Assembly: GCF_015056685.1 (NCBI RefSeq)
Contig: NZ_SVFW01000006.1
Location: 1-64,000 of the forward strand
From: Butyrivibrio sp.
GTDB taxonomy: Bacteria; Bacillota; Clostridia; Lachnospirales; Lachnospiraceae
Direction of reading: 5' to 3'
DNA length: 64,000 nt
The translations under genes were made by a program, and so were the position numbers. The notes beneath the pieces were generated by a model. It was given only the letters and a program-made list of their open reading frames with translations. It was not told the DNA's origin and ran no database searches. Positions 35,547 to 45,487 of this stretch are shown in pieces (the stretch's first letter is position 1; the number at the start of each line of letters is the position of its first letter).

Positions 35547-36308
35547 ATGTTTTTCGGCTCAGGCAAGGTACTGGTAATAGGAGAAAAAGAAACTTTTATC
35601 ATTAAAGTACTACTAGGTAAATTAAATGATGCTAAGATTGAAACTGCTTTTGCCTCAGAGAATGTAAATGCAATTAATGAAAATTGGCCTGAAAATGGAA
35701 TAATTGCGTATTATATGGAGGCTGGTGCAAGACTTTCATCAGAGGTGGAAACATTTCTAAAGGATAAGCTCTCCGAAGATAATAAGCAGCTTTTTGTCAT
35801 CGGAGACCCTGTTGATACAAGAAGTGTAACCGATTCTTTTCCTCCGCATCTGATTGGAAAAGTATTTGGAAGACCTCTTGATTATGATGCTTTTATCAAT
35901 GCTGTTTCCATTTATTTTAATTTGGAAGCAGAAGGCGAGATGAAAAAAAGCATTTTAATTGTGGATGATGATCCCAATTATATGGGACTTGTAAGGGAAT
36001 GGCTTAAAGACAATTATAAAGTTTCAATGGCCAATTCCGGCATGCGAGCTATTAAATGGTTAAGTGTTAATAAAGCTGATTTGATACTTCTGGACTATGA
36101 AATGCCGGTCACATCCGGGCCACAGGTTCTCGAAATGTTAAGAAGCGATCAGGAAACTAAAGATACTCCGGTTATCTTTCTTACAGGTAAGGATGATAAG
36201 GAAAGTGTAATGGCAGTTCTTTCGCTTAAACCTGAGGGTTATGTGCTTAAGACAAGCGGAAAGGATGAAATTGTAAACACAATTCGTAAATTCTTTATGT
36301 CAAGGTGA
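35547..36308 (+). CDS. Tandem-receiver response regulator without output domain
   Basis: 253 residues. The C-terminal half (about 132-253) is a full receiver: IVDDDPN, phospho-Asp in LLDYEMP, T in FLTGK, and K in VLKTSG. The N-terminal half is receiver-like in length and ends with a KVFGRPLDYDAF motif but lacks the acidic pocket and phospho-Asp. It is thus probably a pseudo-receiver. There is no DNA-binding or enzyme domain, so it likely acts by protein contact. It sits 19 bp after one hybrid kinase and 10 bp before the next, suggesting it is their partner. Confidence 0.88.
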   Translation: MFFGSGKVLVIGEKETFIIKVLLGKLNDAKIETAFASENVNAINENWPENGIIAYYMEAGARLSSEVETFLKDKLSEDNKQLFVIGDPVDTRSVTDSFPPHLIGKVFGRPLDYDAFINAVSIYFNLEAEGEMKKSILIVDDDPNYMGLVREWLKDNYKVSMANSGMRAIKWLSVNKADLILLDYEMPVTSGPQVLEMLRSDQETKDTPVIFLTGKDDKESVMAVLSLKPEGYVLKTSGKDEIVNTIRKFFMSR

Positions 36309-36318
36309 ATGTAGTCTG

Positions 36319-39300
36319 ATGGAGAAAAAGAGTTTTAAAGATTATTCAATCAGAGAAATTAATATCTACAGAGTCTGCATCATATTAGAAGGAATAGTTC
36401 TGAATATTTTGTTATCAAGGGTCTGTGTATGGCTCAAAATACCACTTTTTCTTGATACAGCAGGGACTATTTTTGCTTCGGCTGAGTGCGGCCTTTTTGC
36501 AGGTATCGTGGTGGCATTGACATCTAACGTACTTGGCAATTATTTCAGCAGTACTTCAATGTATTTTGCTCTGGTTAATATTTCTGTTGCTTTATGCTCC
36601 AATAGATTCTTTTATAAAAACTACTTAAAGAAGAAAAAAGGAATCATTGTATATATTGCAGTAATAGCCTTTGTAAGCGGTATTCTTTCTGCCTTCATTG
36701 AGTGGTCTATAATTGGGGTGCCTGAGAATCCACTGATTTCAGGGGCAACTGAATTTCTTTCAAATAGCGCAGGACTCCCGTACCTGCTTTCTTTTGTGCT
36801 ATCCGATATTGCTGTGAATGTGATTGACAAAGCATTTACAGTAGCTATAGGCCTTTTTATTGTGTGGATTATTCCGGGGCATGTCAGAGAAGGTATATGG
36901 AACAGGGAGTATAGCTATGCGGAAATAGCCAAGGAACAGTTTAACTCAGGTGAGTATGATAATGTCAACCGCAAGCAGATAAGGGGAAAACTTCTTGCCA
37001 TAATCGCTCTTGAAGCAACATTTTTATCTGCAGTTATTTCTTATATGAGCATATCTTTGTATAATGAAAATGCTGTAAAAGAAAGAATTGAGCAGGTGAC
37101 CGGAGTGACCAAACTTATAGCCGGTGCTTTAGATGGGGATATGATTCCTTATTTTTTGGAAACGGGGTTTGACAGCAGGGAATATCAGGAAATGGAAGGG
37201 CTTTTACTGGCTGCCTGTGATCATTCTCCCGGAATAGAATATACATACGTATATCAGATTAAGGAAGACGGATGCAGAATTATATTTGACTCTGATCCTA
37301 ACTTTAAAGAAAATGGGGAAGTTGGAGAGTTCCTTGCTTTCGATGAAGATTTTATGGAATATATTCCGGATCTTCTTGAGGGAAAAAGAATTGATCCTAT
37401 AGAAACAAGGGATAAATATGGATGGTTTATAACTGCCTACGAGCCTGTTTATAACAGCAGCGGTGAGTGTGTTGCCTATGTCGGAGCAGATATGTCTATG
37501 ATGGATCTGCTCAGTTATATACATGACTTTACGATCAGAGTGCTTTTGGTAGCTTTAAGCTTCCTTATACTTAGCATATCGCTTGGTATATGGCTTGCAG
37601 CTAATTATCACAATATATTGGACAGACAGTATGATCTTCTGCAGAAGGCAAAAGAAGATGCTGACAGCGCAAATAGGGCAAAGACAAGGTTTCTTGCAAA
37701 TATGTCCCATGAGATAAGAACGCCTATAAATACCATTATGGGAATGGATGAAATGATCCTCAGAGAGGATGCTACAGGCATTTCTGAGGAATATTCCGGT
37801 GCAATAAAAAATTATGCTGTGTCTATCAAAAAGGCATCTGAAATTCTGCTTGGACTCATAAATGACATCCTTGATCTGTCCAAAATAGAATCGGGGAAAA
37901 TGAATTTGATAGAAACAAACTATGACACAGTGGAGGCTATCAGAAATGTAGTGTCAATGATACGTGTCAGAAGTAATGAAAAAGGATTAAATTTTAAAGT
38001 TGAAATAGACAGAGATATCCCCAAAATTCTTTATGGAGATGCAGGAAAGCTTAAACAGATTGTCTTAAACCTTCTTACCAATGCTCTTAAATATACTGAT
38101 GATGGCGGTTTTACGCTGAAAATAGCTCTAATTGAAAAAAGAGAAAACAGTTGCGTTTTGTATTTTGGGGTTAAGGATACCGGAATCGGTATCAAGAAAG
38201 AGGATATTAAAAAGATATTTGCTCCCTTTGAAAGAGTAGATGAAGTAAAGAATGAAGCTGTTCAGGGAACAGGCCTTGGGCTTAATATTTCACGTCAGTT
38301 TGTCAAGCTCATGGGAAGTGAGCTTAAATGTGAAAGCGAATACGGAGAAGGATCAACATTTTTCTTTACACTTGAGCAGAAAGTTATAAACAGTGATCCA
38401 ATAGGGGAGTTTGTAGAAAAGTACGATGAAAAGCCTTCAGGCAGGTATATTCCTAAATTCATAGCTCCTGATGCAAAGATCATGGTGGTTGATGATAACG
38501 AAATGAACCTTCAGGTCATTTGCGGTTTGTTAAAAGGAACAAAGGCTAATGTTGTAACAGCTATGAGCGGCACAGAATGCCTTGAAAAGCTTGACGAGAG
38601 TTTTCATCTTATTTTGCTTGACCATATGATGCCTGGAATGGATGGAATAGAAACTCTTCATGAAATACAAAAAATCACAGTTGATATACCGGTAATTGCG
38701 CTTACCGCAAATGCTGCACACGATGGGAAAAACTATTATAAGAGTCAGGGATTTATAGATTATCTTGCAAAGCCTGTAAATGGAGATCAGCTTGAAGAGA
38801 CAATTATAAAATACTTACCGGACAGGTTGATAAGAGAAGCTGACGAAGAAGAAACTGTGGAGAATGCTACGCTTCCTAAGGAACTACAGGAATTAATGGG
38901 TATTGAAGAGATTAGCATAGATGATGGACTTAATTTCTGCGGAAGTATTGAATCTATGGAAAAGTTTCTTGATACCTTCTATGGAAGCATAGATGAAAAG
39001 TCCAAAGAAATAGAAGATGCCTATAACGCAGAGGATTATGAGTTTTATACGATCAAGGTTCATGCGTTAAAGAGCACATCCAGAATTATAGGAGCCAAAA
39101 AACTTTCTGCCCTTGCACTTAGTCTTGAAGAAGCCGGAAAAGCAGGTAATATTGAACTGATAAAAGATAAGACGGCAGAACTTTTATTCCTATATAGGAG
39201 CTATAAGGAAATACTGAGTGGATATGCCAGGGAAAGGCACAAAGGCGATGTACATAAAGAAACTGTTTCAGATGAAATATTACAGGACGCCTATAATGCA

Positions 39301-39459
39301 TTAAAAGAGCTGATTCAGGCGATGGACTACGACGGGGTGGAAATGGTCATTTCCGAACTTGAAAAATACAGCCTTCCCCCCGCAGAACTGGAAAAAATCA
39401 CCAACCTAAAATCCCTCCTTATAAAGGCAGATTGGGATGAAATGGAAAAACTGATATAA
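36319..39459 (+). CDS. Multi-pass hybrid histidine kinase with HPt
   Basis: 1046 residues. The N-terminal region has about five or six membrane helices (10-195), then another helix near 225-245, an extracytoplasmic Cache-like sensor (about 255-390), a helix near 400, HisKA with His464, HATPase, receiver with Asp768 in LLDHMMP and HPt with His915 in VHALKSTSRI. From the kinase onward it is closely related to the flanking hybrid kinases at 31.3 and 39.5 kb. The last 70 residues form a helical tail with a conserved YDGVEMVISELEKY pattern shared by all three. Confidence 0.9.
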   Translation: MEKKSFKDYSIREINIYRVCIILEGIVLNILLSRVCVWLKIPLFLDTAGTIFASAECGLFAGIVVALTSNVLGNYFSSTSMYFALVNISVALCSNRFFYKNYLKKKKGIIVYIAVIAFVSGILSAFIEWSIIGVPENPLISGATEFLSNSAGLPYLLSFVLSDIAVNVIDKAFTVAIGLFIVWIIPGHVREGIWNREYSYAEIAKEQFNSGEYDNVNRKQIRGKLLAIIALEATFLSAVISYMSISLYNENAVKERIEQVTGVTKLIAGALDGDMIPYFLETGFDSREYQEMEGLLLAACDHSPGIEYTYVYQIKEDGCRIIFDSDPNFKENGEVGEFLAFDEDFMEYIPDLLEGKRIDPIETRDKYGWFITAYEPVYNSSGECVAYVGADMSMMDLLSYIHDFTIRVLLVALSFLILSISLGIWLAANYHNILDRQYDLLQKAKEDADSANRAKTRFLANMSHEIRTPINTIMGMDEMILREDATGISEEYSGAIKNYAVSIKKASEILLGLINDILDLSKIESGKMNLIETNYDTVEAIRNVVSMIRVRSNEKGLNFKVEIDRDIPKILYGDAGKLKQIVLNLLTNALKYTDDGGFTLKIALIEKRENSCVLYFGVKDTGIGIKKEDIKKIFAPFERVDEVKNEAVQGTGLGLNISRQFVKLMGSELKCESEYGEGSTFFFTLEQKVINSDPIGEFVEKYDEKPSGRYIPKFIAPDAKIMVVDDNEMNLQVICGLLKGTKANVVTAMSGTECLEKLDESFHLILLDHMMPGMDGIETLHEIQKITVDIPVIALTANAAHDGKNYYKSQGFIDYLAKPVNGDQLEETIIKYLPDRLIREADEEETVENATLPKELQELMGIEEISIDDGLNFCGSIESMEKFLDTFYGSIDEKSKEIEDAYNAEDYEFYTIKVHALKSTSRIIGAKKLSALALSLEEAGKAGNIELIKDKTAELLFLYRSYKEILSGYARERHKGDVHKETVSDEILQDAYNALKELIQAMDYDGVEMVISELEKYSLPPAELEKITNLKSLLIKADWDEMEKLI

Positions 39460-39467
39460 CAAGGAAA

Positions 39468-39502
39468 ACCTCCCTCAGGTATAAACTGACGGAGGTTTTT
39501 TG
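39468..39502. terminator. Terminator between convergent kinase genes
   Basis: ACCTCC (39468-39473) pairs with GGAGGT (39491-39496), with an inner TCAG/CTGA pair, then T6. The upstream AAAA lets it serve the leftward gene as well. Confidence 0.8.
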
Positions 39503-39516
39503 ATGGATGGTGCACT

Positions 39517-42033
39517 TTAGTGAGAGGAAAGAAGCTCATCGACTTTATCCCAGTCAAAGGCTTTAAGTGCTTTTGATATTTCGGCGAAAGTCTCGTTATC
39601 TGCGCTTGGAAGGTCATATTTATCAAGCTGGGAAAGAATCAGTTCGGCACTGTCGTAATCCATTTGCTCCGCTGTCTCTTTTAAGGCTTCATAGGCATTC
39701 TTTAGATCTTCAGAGGATATGCTTTCTTTTGAAGTATCATCTGCTGATTCATGTGAATTCATTCTTGAGAGCTTTTGTTTAAATGATCTGTACATGGCAA
39801 GCAGCTCGTTGTGGTGCGATGATATAAATGCTATATCGCCCCTGTTTCCGGCATCTTCCATTTCTCTGGCAAGTTCTGAAAGGTTATTGGCGCCAATGAT
39901 TTTGGAGGAACTCTTAAGGGCATGCACTTTGATAGTGTATAACTTTATATCCTCTTCGGCGTAGGCGTTTTCAATAACTTTCGCATTCTCGTCAATAGTA
40001 TCAAGGAAAAGCTGAACCGAGAATATATATCCTGTGACTCCGCCACAGTTTTTTATTCCGGATGCTACATCTATATCATCTAAATCTTCCAGCCATTCCA
40101 TATCAGAAGGGAGTTCCATGGTATCTTCACTTACAAGTTGCGGCTCCAGCTTTGTTACCAGTTCTTCGGGAAGGTTTTTGATTATGATTTCTTCAAGAGC
40201 TGCTGAATCAATTGGTTTACTGATATATCCGCAAAAACCTTTTGAACCATAGAATTCATCGCCGTTTGCCATATAGTTGGCGGTAAGGGCAACAGCGGGA
40301 ATTGTTTTATTTATTTCCCGTACCTTTTCAAGTGTCTCTATGCCGTCCATTCCGGGCATCATATGATCTAAAAGAAGTAAATCATAGGAATTATCTTTTA
40401 AAAGGTCAAGACAGGCATAACCGGACTCTGCAGTTTCGACCTGGACTTTTGTTGATTTTAAAAGCCCCTTTAAAACTGATAAATTCATGGAATTGTCGTC
40501 TACTACAAGAATCTTTGCTTTTTCAGCAGTAAAACTTGGCAGGTACATTCCAACTGATTTTGAATCATCATTTTCTTTGAATTCGCCAATAGGAGTCATG
40601 TCTATTACTTTTTGACTTACATTAAAAATAAAAGTAGAGCCTTCTCCATAGACGCTTTCACATGTGAGACTTCCGCCCAGTAATTCAGAAAACTGTTTGG
40701 AAATATCAAGACCAAGTCCTGTTCCCTGTATGCCATTGTTTTTTTCTTCATCAAGACGCTCAAATGCACTAAATAGCTTGGGAATGTCTTCTTCTTTTAC
40801 GCCGATTCCTGTATCTTTTACTGAAAACAGCAGATTACAGTTTTCTGAATTCCTGCTCAAAACCTTTGCAGTCAGAGTAAAGCCGCCCTGCTCCGTGTAT
40901 TTTACGGCATTAGTTAAGAGATTTAAAATGATTTGCTTGATTTTTCCCATATCGCCATAAAGTTTTTTGGGAAGAGTAGCGTCAATATCAAGGTCAAATG
41001 TCAGATCTTTCTGGTTACTTCTTATACGGATCATAGTGATGACTCCGCGGAGAAGCTCCTGAACATCATATTCCTGCTCTACAAGATGCATTTTTCCGGA
41101 CTCAATTTTGGAAATATCAAGAATATCGTTGATAAGTCCAAGAAGAGACTCTGATGCATAGCGTATATCAAGTGCATAGTTTGTGATTGACATGAAATAG
41201 GGCTTGGGAACATCTGTTGCATCTTCTCTAAGAATCATCTCATCCATTCCAAGTATTGTGTTGATGGGAGTTCTTATTTCATGAGACATGTTAGCCAAAA
41301 ATCTTGATTTTGCAGTATTGGCCCTTTCTGCGGCAATCTTGGCTTCCTGCAGCTTATTCATGTTTATGATTTCAAAAACGTAAATAAGAACGATCATTCC
41401 AACTATTGTTATGTTGGTAAGGGAGAGCCCATAGGAAAAAATCTGTATTATTGTGGCTACATAGGGGAGAATACTAAAAGTCAAAAGAAAAGCAGTTGAA
41501 CTTTTTCCTATGTAGCGTCTGTATTTAACTATAGCCATTATTTGCAGAAGTGTAATAGCCAGAGGAAAGGTATAGGATATTATAAATCCGGGATTTCTTA
41601 CGTAGCGGTTTGAAGCATCAAAGGTGTAATAAAAGTGGGTAAAAATATTTAAGATGATCATCACGCTTCCTATAGTGAAAAGAATTTCGCAGATGACCAA
41701 AGATAAAGGCGGTGTTTTATGATGAACAGTCTCTTTTACGATGTCCATAACATACAGATTAAATGCATGGGAAACAAATAAGGAAAGGAAATAAACGAGA
41801 AAATTACTGATCCTTACCATCCAGTATCCTTTGTCTGATATATCCCCTCTGTATATGTAGGCAAGTCTGTCAAATATGAGAAGAAACATGGCAGACAATT
41901 CCATGGACACCAAAGCATGCTTGCGTATCATGGTAAGAGTTTTGGTGGACAGGGCAAGTATAGTAAGGACTCCACAGCCACCACTTAGAAACAACATTAT
42001 ATCAAGTTGGTAAGTTCTCAAAAAATCGTACAT
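39517..42033 (-). CDS. Seven-helix hybrid histidine kinase with HPt
   Basis: 838 residues from the ATG at 42033; a TTG five codons earlier overlaps the GGCAGGTG that would be its own ribosome site. About seven hydrophobic helices (1-215) form the only sensor, with no large extracellular domain. HisKA (His251), HATPase, receiver (Asp556) and HPt (His704) follow. The C-terminal tail matches the two rightward kinases. Convergent orientation suggests it is a locally duplicated paralog with a swapped sensor. Confidence 0.9.
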   Translation of the reverse strand: MYDFLRTYQLDIMLFLSGGCGVLTILALSTKTLTMIRKHALVSMELSAMFLLIFDRLAYIYRGDISDKGYWMVRISNFLVYFLSLFVSHAFNLYVMDIVKETVHHKTPPLSLVICEILFTIGSVMIILNIFTHFYYTFDASNRYVRNPGFIISYTFPLAITLLQIMAIVKYRRYIGKSSTAFLLTFSILPYVATIIQIFSYGLSLTNITIVGMIVLIYVFEIINMNKLQEAKIAAERANTAKSRFLANMSHEIRTPINTILGMDEMILREDATDVPKPYFMSITNYALDIRYASESLLGLINDILDISKIESGKMHLVEQEYDVQELLRGVITMIRIRSNQKDLTFDLDIDATLPKKLYGDMGKIKQIILNLLTNAVKYTEQGGFTLTAKVLSRNSENCNLLFSVKDTGIGVKEEDIPKLFSAFERLDEEKNNGIQGTGLGLDISKQFSELLGGSLTCESVYGEGSTFIFNVSQKVIDMTPIGEFKENDDSKSVGMYLPSFTAEKAKILVVDDNSMNLSVLKGLLKSTKVQVETAESGYACLDLLKDNSYDLLLLDHMMPGMDGIETLEKVREINKTIPAVALTANYMANGDEFYGSKGFCGYISKPIDSAALEEIIIKNLPEELVTKLEPQLVSEDTMELPSDMEWLEDLDDIDVASGIKNCGGVTGYIFSVQLFLDTIDENAKVIENAYAEEDIKLYTIKVHALKSSSKIIGANNLSELAREMEDAGNRGDIAFISSHHNELLAMYRSFKQKLSRMNSHESADDTSKESISSEDLKNAYEALKETAEQMDYDSAELILSQLDKYDLPSADNETFAEISKALKAFDWDKVDELLSSH

Positions 42034-42194
42034 GCGAACACCTGCCAAAAGACTATATTTATAGATACTACTAGTATACCATATTAATGATTAAAAATTG
42101 ATAAAGTACGATAAAACGTTTGAACTGGACTTGGTAAAATGCTATATTTAGACTAGACTGTTGTAGTCAATATAGACTTCATAGGGTGTACAGG

Positions 42195-42797
42195 ATGAAT
42201 GAAAAATTTTTTGAATTGAAAAAAGAAAAACAGGACCGTATGATAAATGCAGCACTTTTAGTGTTTTCCCGTTACGGTTATTATCATGCAAGCACTGATG
42301 AAATTGTTAAAGTTGCCGGAATAAGTAAGGGACTTCTTTTTCACTATTTCGGGAGCAAGATCGGGCTGTATTCCTTTCTATATGATTATGCGACCCGTTT
42401 TGTGACCCTTGAACTTGCACAGAATGTGGATAAAGGCGAGACAGAGTACTTTGAACTGTACAAGCAGATCGTTTCAGCCAAGGCGGCTTCTATGGGCCAG
42501 TATCCATATATATATCTTTTCCTGAAAAGAGCTGAGGATGAGACTTATGCAGAGGCTCTTTCCGAAATAATGGAAAGGCGCGAGAAATATCAAAGGATAA
42601 TGGAAGCCTTAAGAGAAAGAGCTGATATAACAGTTTTTCCTCCTGAAATTAACTATAACAAGGTTTGGAATATGCTCGATCATACTGTGGATGGAGTTAT
42701 GGAAAAAGAGCTGAAGCAGGACACCTTCAGGTCAGATCTGTTTTTAGAAGAAGCTATTGAATATGTTGATATGGTAAGCAAAATGGTTCTCTCATAA
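42195..42797 (+). CDS. TetR-family transcriptional regulator
   Basis: 200 residues from the ATG at 42195. The N-terminal helix-turn-helix is typical (MINAALLVFSRYGYYHASTDEIVKVAGISKGLLFHYFGSK). The C-terminal ligand domain is unrelated to known subfamilies by eye. It lies 12 bp before a PfkB-family kinase gene and is probably in one operon with it; its ligand is unknown. Confidence 0.88.
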   Translation: MNEKFFELKKEKQDRMINAALLVFSRYGYYHASTDEIVKVAGISKGLLFHYFGSKIGLYSFLYDYATRFVTLELAQNVDKGETEYFELYKQIVSAKAASMGQYPYIYLFLKRAEDETYAEALSEIMERREKYQRIMEALRERADITVFPPEINYNKVWNMLDHTVDGVMEKELKQDTFRSDLFLEEAIEYVDMVSKMVLS

Positions 42798-42809
42798 AAG
42801 GAGGCAAAA

Positions 42810-43751
42810 ATGAGCAAATTTCTAGTAGCTGGAGTAACACAGATTGAAACAATTGTCAGAGTGGATAAGATTCCTGTAAGTTATGCACCTTTGAGCAACG
42901 TTCAGAATTCCATCTATACTGCCATGGGCGGCGATGCTTACAATGAGTCACTGGCGCTTAAGTGGCTGGGAGATGATGTTACATTCATGTCCATTGTTGG
43001 AAGAAATCAGGATTTAGGTCTTATCAATCCGCCAGACAGAAGGATAACTCTTTCTACTGACTATATCATTCCTCAGATGCAGGAAACTCCCACAGAAGTG
43101 GTGCTTTATGACAAGGAGAGAAAGCAGCAGATATTTGAGGATATTAAGGACCTTAGAGAAAATGTATATGACATGAACGTGGTAACACCAATAGCCGGTG
43201 CATGTGACATGATGGTCCTTGCCAATGCCAATTTCTGCAGACCTTTTGCCAAGACTGCTGCGGAGCTTGGAAAGCCGATAGCTGTCAACATAAGAAGCTA
43301 TAATCCTGAGAAGGAAAAATACAATACGGATTTCCTTGAACCTGCAAAAGTACTGTATTTCAGTGATGATACTCTCTCTGAGGACCCTTATGATTTCATA
43401 GACAGAATGGCATCAACTTATGGAACAGAGATCATTATTCTTGGACAGGGTAGTGAAGGACTTATCCTGTTTGACAAGACCAAGGATATAAAGGCTCATT
43501 ACAAGACAGTTAAGACCAACGAAGTTGTCAATACAATCGGTGCCGGTAATGCCCTGTTTGCATGTTTCCTTCATTTTTATATGGAGACAGGAGACAGTGT
43601 AAACGCAATAAAGAATGCTCTTTTATTTGCATCCTACAAGATCGGGTACATGGGTACTTCCAATGGATTTATGACTGTAGACCAGCTTGAGCAGTGGAGA
43701 AATCTCATTTGGGGAATTAAAAAGACTCCTTTTGAAGAGCAAGGTGTTTGA
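42810..43751 (+). CDS. PfkB-family sugar/nucleoside kinase-like protein
   Basis: 313 residues with AAAGGAGG before the ATG. The ribokinase-like fold is visible in MGGDAYNESLALKWLG near residues 38-53 and ILGQGSEGLILF near 212-223. The catalytic anion-hole motif, normally GAGD, reads GAGN with Asn at residue 247, so the proton-abstracting Asp is absent. It may be a weak or inactive kinase, or have shifted chemistry. It follows a TetR gene and precedes malQ, but the substrate is unknown. Confidence 0.85.
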   Translation: MSKFLVAGVTQIETIVRVDKIPVSYAPLSNVQNSIYTAMGGDAYNESLALKWLGDDVTFMSIVGRNQDLGLINPPDRRITLSTDYIIPQMQETPTEVVLYDKERKQQIFEDIKDLRENVYDMNVVTPIAGACDMMVLANANFCRPFAKTAAELGKPIAVNIRSYNPEKEKYNTDFLEPAKVLYFSDDTLSEDPYDFIDRMASTYGTEIIILGQGSEGLILFDKTKDIKAHYKTVKTNEVVNTIGAGNALFACFLHFYMETGDSVNAIKNALLFASYKIGYMGTSNGFMTVDQLEQWRNLIWGIKKTPFEEQGV

Positions 43752-43789
43752 TTTTTTTACTTGAAATAGTTTTTATAAACTGATAAAGT

Positions 43790-43838
43790 AGAGCTATGGA
43801 AACGTTACCGGGAACGGTGATTTTTTCCGTAGCTCTTT
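43790..43838 (+). terminator. Hairpin upstream of malQ with LacI/CcpA-like sites inside
   Basis: AGAGCTATGGAAA (43790-43802) pairs with TTTCCGTAGCTCT (43824-43836) and is followed by TTTTG, a terminator for the pfkB-like gene. The loop contains GAAACGTTACCGGG and GGAACGGTGA, which resemble LacI-family operators, so the same DNA may also control malQ. Confidence 0.6.
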
Positions 43839-43890
43839 TGATGAAGAACTGTTACATAGATAGATTTTAATATTGCTGAGAGGTTTTGGT

Positions 43891-45411
43891 ATGGCTAAGA
43901 AAAGTAAAAAGAAGACAAGAGCATGTGGAGTTTTACTTCCTATTTTTTCACTTCCGTCTGAATATGGAATTGGAACATTTTCAAAGCAGGCGTATGAATT
44001 TGTTGATTTTCTAAAAAAGGCAGGACAAAGCTACTGGCAGATTCTCCCCCTTGGCCCTACAAGTTATGGAGATTCACCATATCAGTCTTTTTCCACATTT
44101 GCAGGAAATCCATATTTTATAGATATCGAGGCCCTTATTGAAGAGGGATTTTTGGATAAAGCTGATGCAGACAAGTGCGATTTTGGTGTCAGCGATGAGT
44201 ACATAGATTATGAGAAGCTTTACAGATCAAGGTTTAAGCTCCTCAAAAAGGCTTTTGACAATCTGGACAAGGTTTCAAAGGCAGCAGAGATAAAGAAAGA
44301 ATTTGAAGCTTTCAAAAATGATCCTGACAATGACTGGCTTTCAGATTATTCCCTTTTCATGGCTCTTAAAAATGTCAATGGCGGTAAGGCCTGGGATACA
44401 TGGGAAGAGGGTGTTAGACTCAGAAAAAAGGATGCACTTAAGGCAGCCACAGAAAAATATAAGGTTGAGATAGAGTTTTACAGCTTTTTACAGTATCTTT
44501 TCTCAAAACAGTGGAAAGCGCTCAAGGCATATGCCAACGAAAATGGTGTTGATATTGTAGGAGACATCCCGATCTATGTGGCATTTGACAGCGCTGATAC
44601 ATGGGCTAATCCGGAACTTTTCCAGCTTGATAAAGATAACGTTCCTACAGATGTTGCAGGATGCCCACCGGATGCATTCAGTGCAACAGGCCAGCTTTGG
44701 GGCAATCCTTTATACAGGTGGGATTACCACAAGAAAACAGGCTACAAGTGGTGGATGAAGAGACTTGCCCACTGCTTTAAACTCTATGATGTCGTAAGAA
44801 TTGACCACTTCAGAGGCTTTGATGAGTACTATGCAATTCCATATGGTAACCTGACAGCTGAGATCGGTGAGTGGAGAAAAGGCCCTGGAATCGAGCTTTT
44901 TGATGTCATGAAAAAGGAACTTGGCCAGCAGAGAGTTATTGCAGAGGATCTTGGCTTTTTGACTCCTTCTGTAATAAAGCTTGTTAAAAAGACAGGCTTC
45001 CCCGGAATGAAGATCCTTGAATTTGCTTTCGATTCAAGAGAGGAGAGCGACTATCTTCCTCACAACTATACAAAGAACTGCATTGTTTATACAGGAACTC
45101 ACGACAATGAAACCTGCAGAGCCTGGTTCGATGCACTTCCAAGAAGCGACAAGAGATTTGCCAAGGAATATCTTGGAATCACATACTCAAAAGATGCAGT
45201 TAAAGCTATGATCAGATCGGCTTTTGCCAGCGTATCTGACACAGCCATCATTCCAATGCAGGACTATCTGGAACTTGGTGCAGAGGCAAGGATCAATACT
45301 CCTTCAACACTCGGTGGCAACTGGGTATGGCGTATGAGAAAGGATGCTCTTTCAGATTCTCTTTGCAAGAGAATGTATGACTATGCTAGAATCTATGGAA
45401 GATTGAGATAA
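43891..45411 (+). CDS. malQ: 4-alpha-glucanotransferase (amylomaltase, GH77)
   Basis: Cytoplasmic disproportionating enzyme that transfers maltosyl or longer units between maltodextrins. 506 residues from MAKKSKKKTR. Motifs: SPYQSFSTFAGNPYFIDI near 65-82, PIYVAFDSADTW, the nucleophile region VRIDHFRGF, the acid/base Glu in VIAEDLGFLTP and the transition-state Asp in YTGTHDNET. All catalytic residues are present. A LacI-family regulator follows in the same direction. Confidence 0.96.
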   Translation: MAKKSKKKTRACGVLLPIFSLPSEYGIGTFSKQAYEFVDFLKKAGQSYWQILPLGPTSYGDSPYQSFSTFAGNPYFIDIEALIEEGFLDKADADKCDFGVSDEYIDYEKLYRSRFKLLKKAFDNLDKVSKAAEIKKEFEAFKNDPDNDWLSDYSLFMALKNVNGGKAWDTWEEGVRLRKKDALKAATEKYKVEIEFYSFLQYLFSKQWKALKAYANENGVDIVGDIPIYVAFDSADTWANPELFQLDKDNVPTDVAGCPPDAFSATGQLWGNPLYRWDYHKKTGYKWWMKRLAHCFKLYDVVRIDHFRGFDEYYAIPYGNLTAEIGEWRKGPGIELFDVMKKELGQQRVIAEDLGFLTPSVIKLVKKTGFPGMKILEFAFDSREESDYLPHNYTKNCIVYTGTHDNETCRAWFDALPRSDKRFAKEYLGITYSKDAVKAMIRSAFASVSDTAIIPMQDYLELGAEARINTPSTLGGNWVWRMRKDALSDSLCKRMYDYARIYGRLR

Positions 45412-45423
45412 AGAAAAACAGAT

Positions 45424-45456
45424 CCGATGGCGTGTGGAAAATCCATGCGGCATCGG
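45424..45456 (+). other. Stem-loop between malQ and a LacI gene
   Basis: CCGATGGCGTGTGG pairs imperfectly with CCATGCGGCATCGG around AAAAT; there is no T-run. It lies 32 nt before the LacI start, and may be an mRNA stabiliser or weak terminator. Confidence 0.5.
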
Positions 45457-45487
45457 ACTTGTAGTTTCATAGAGGTAGGTGGAAGTT

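Noticed and set aside
39517..42033. Leftward hybrid kinase as an inverted duplication forming a mobile unit with the rightward kinases
   Set aside because: No terminal repeats or recombinase are seen and sensor domains are unrelated; ordinary paralogy is sufficient.
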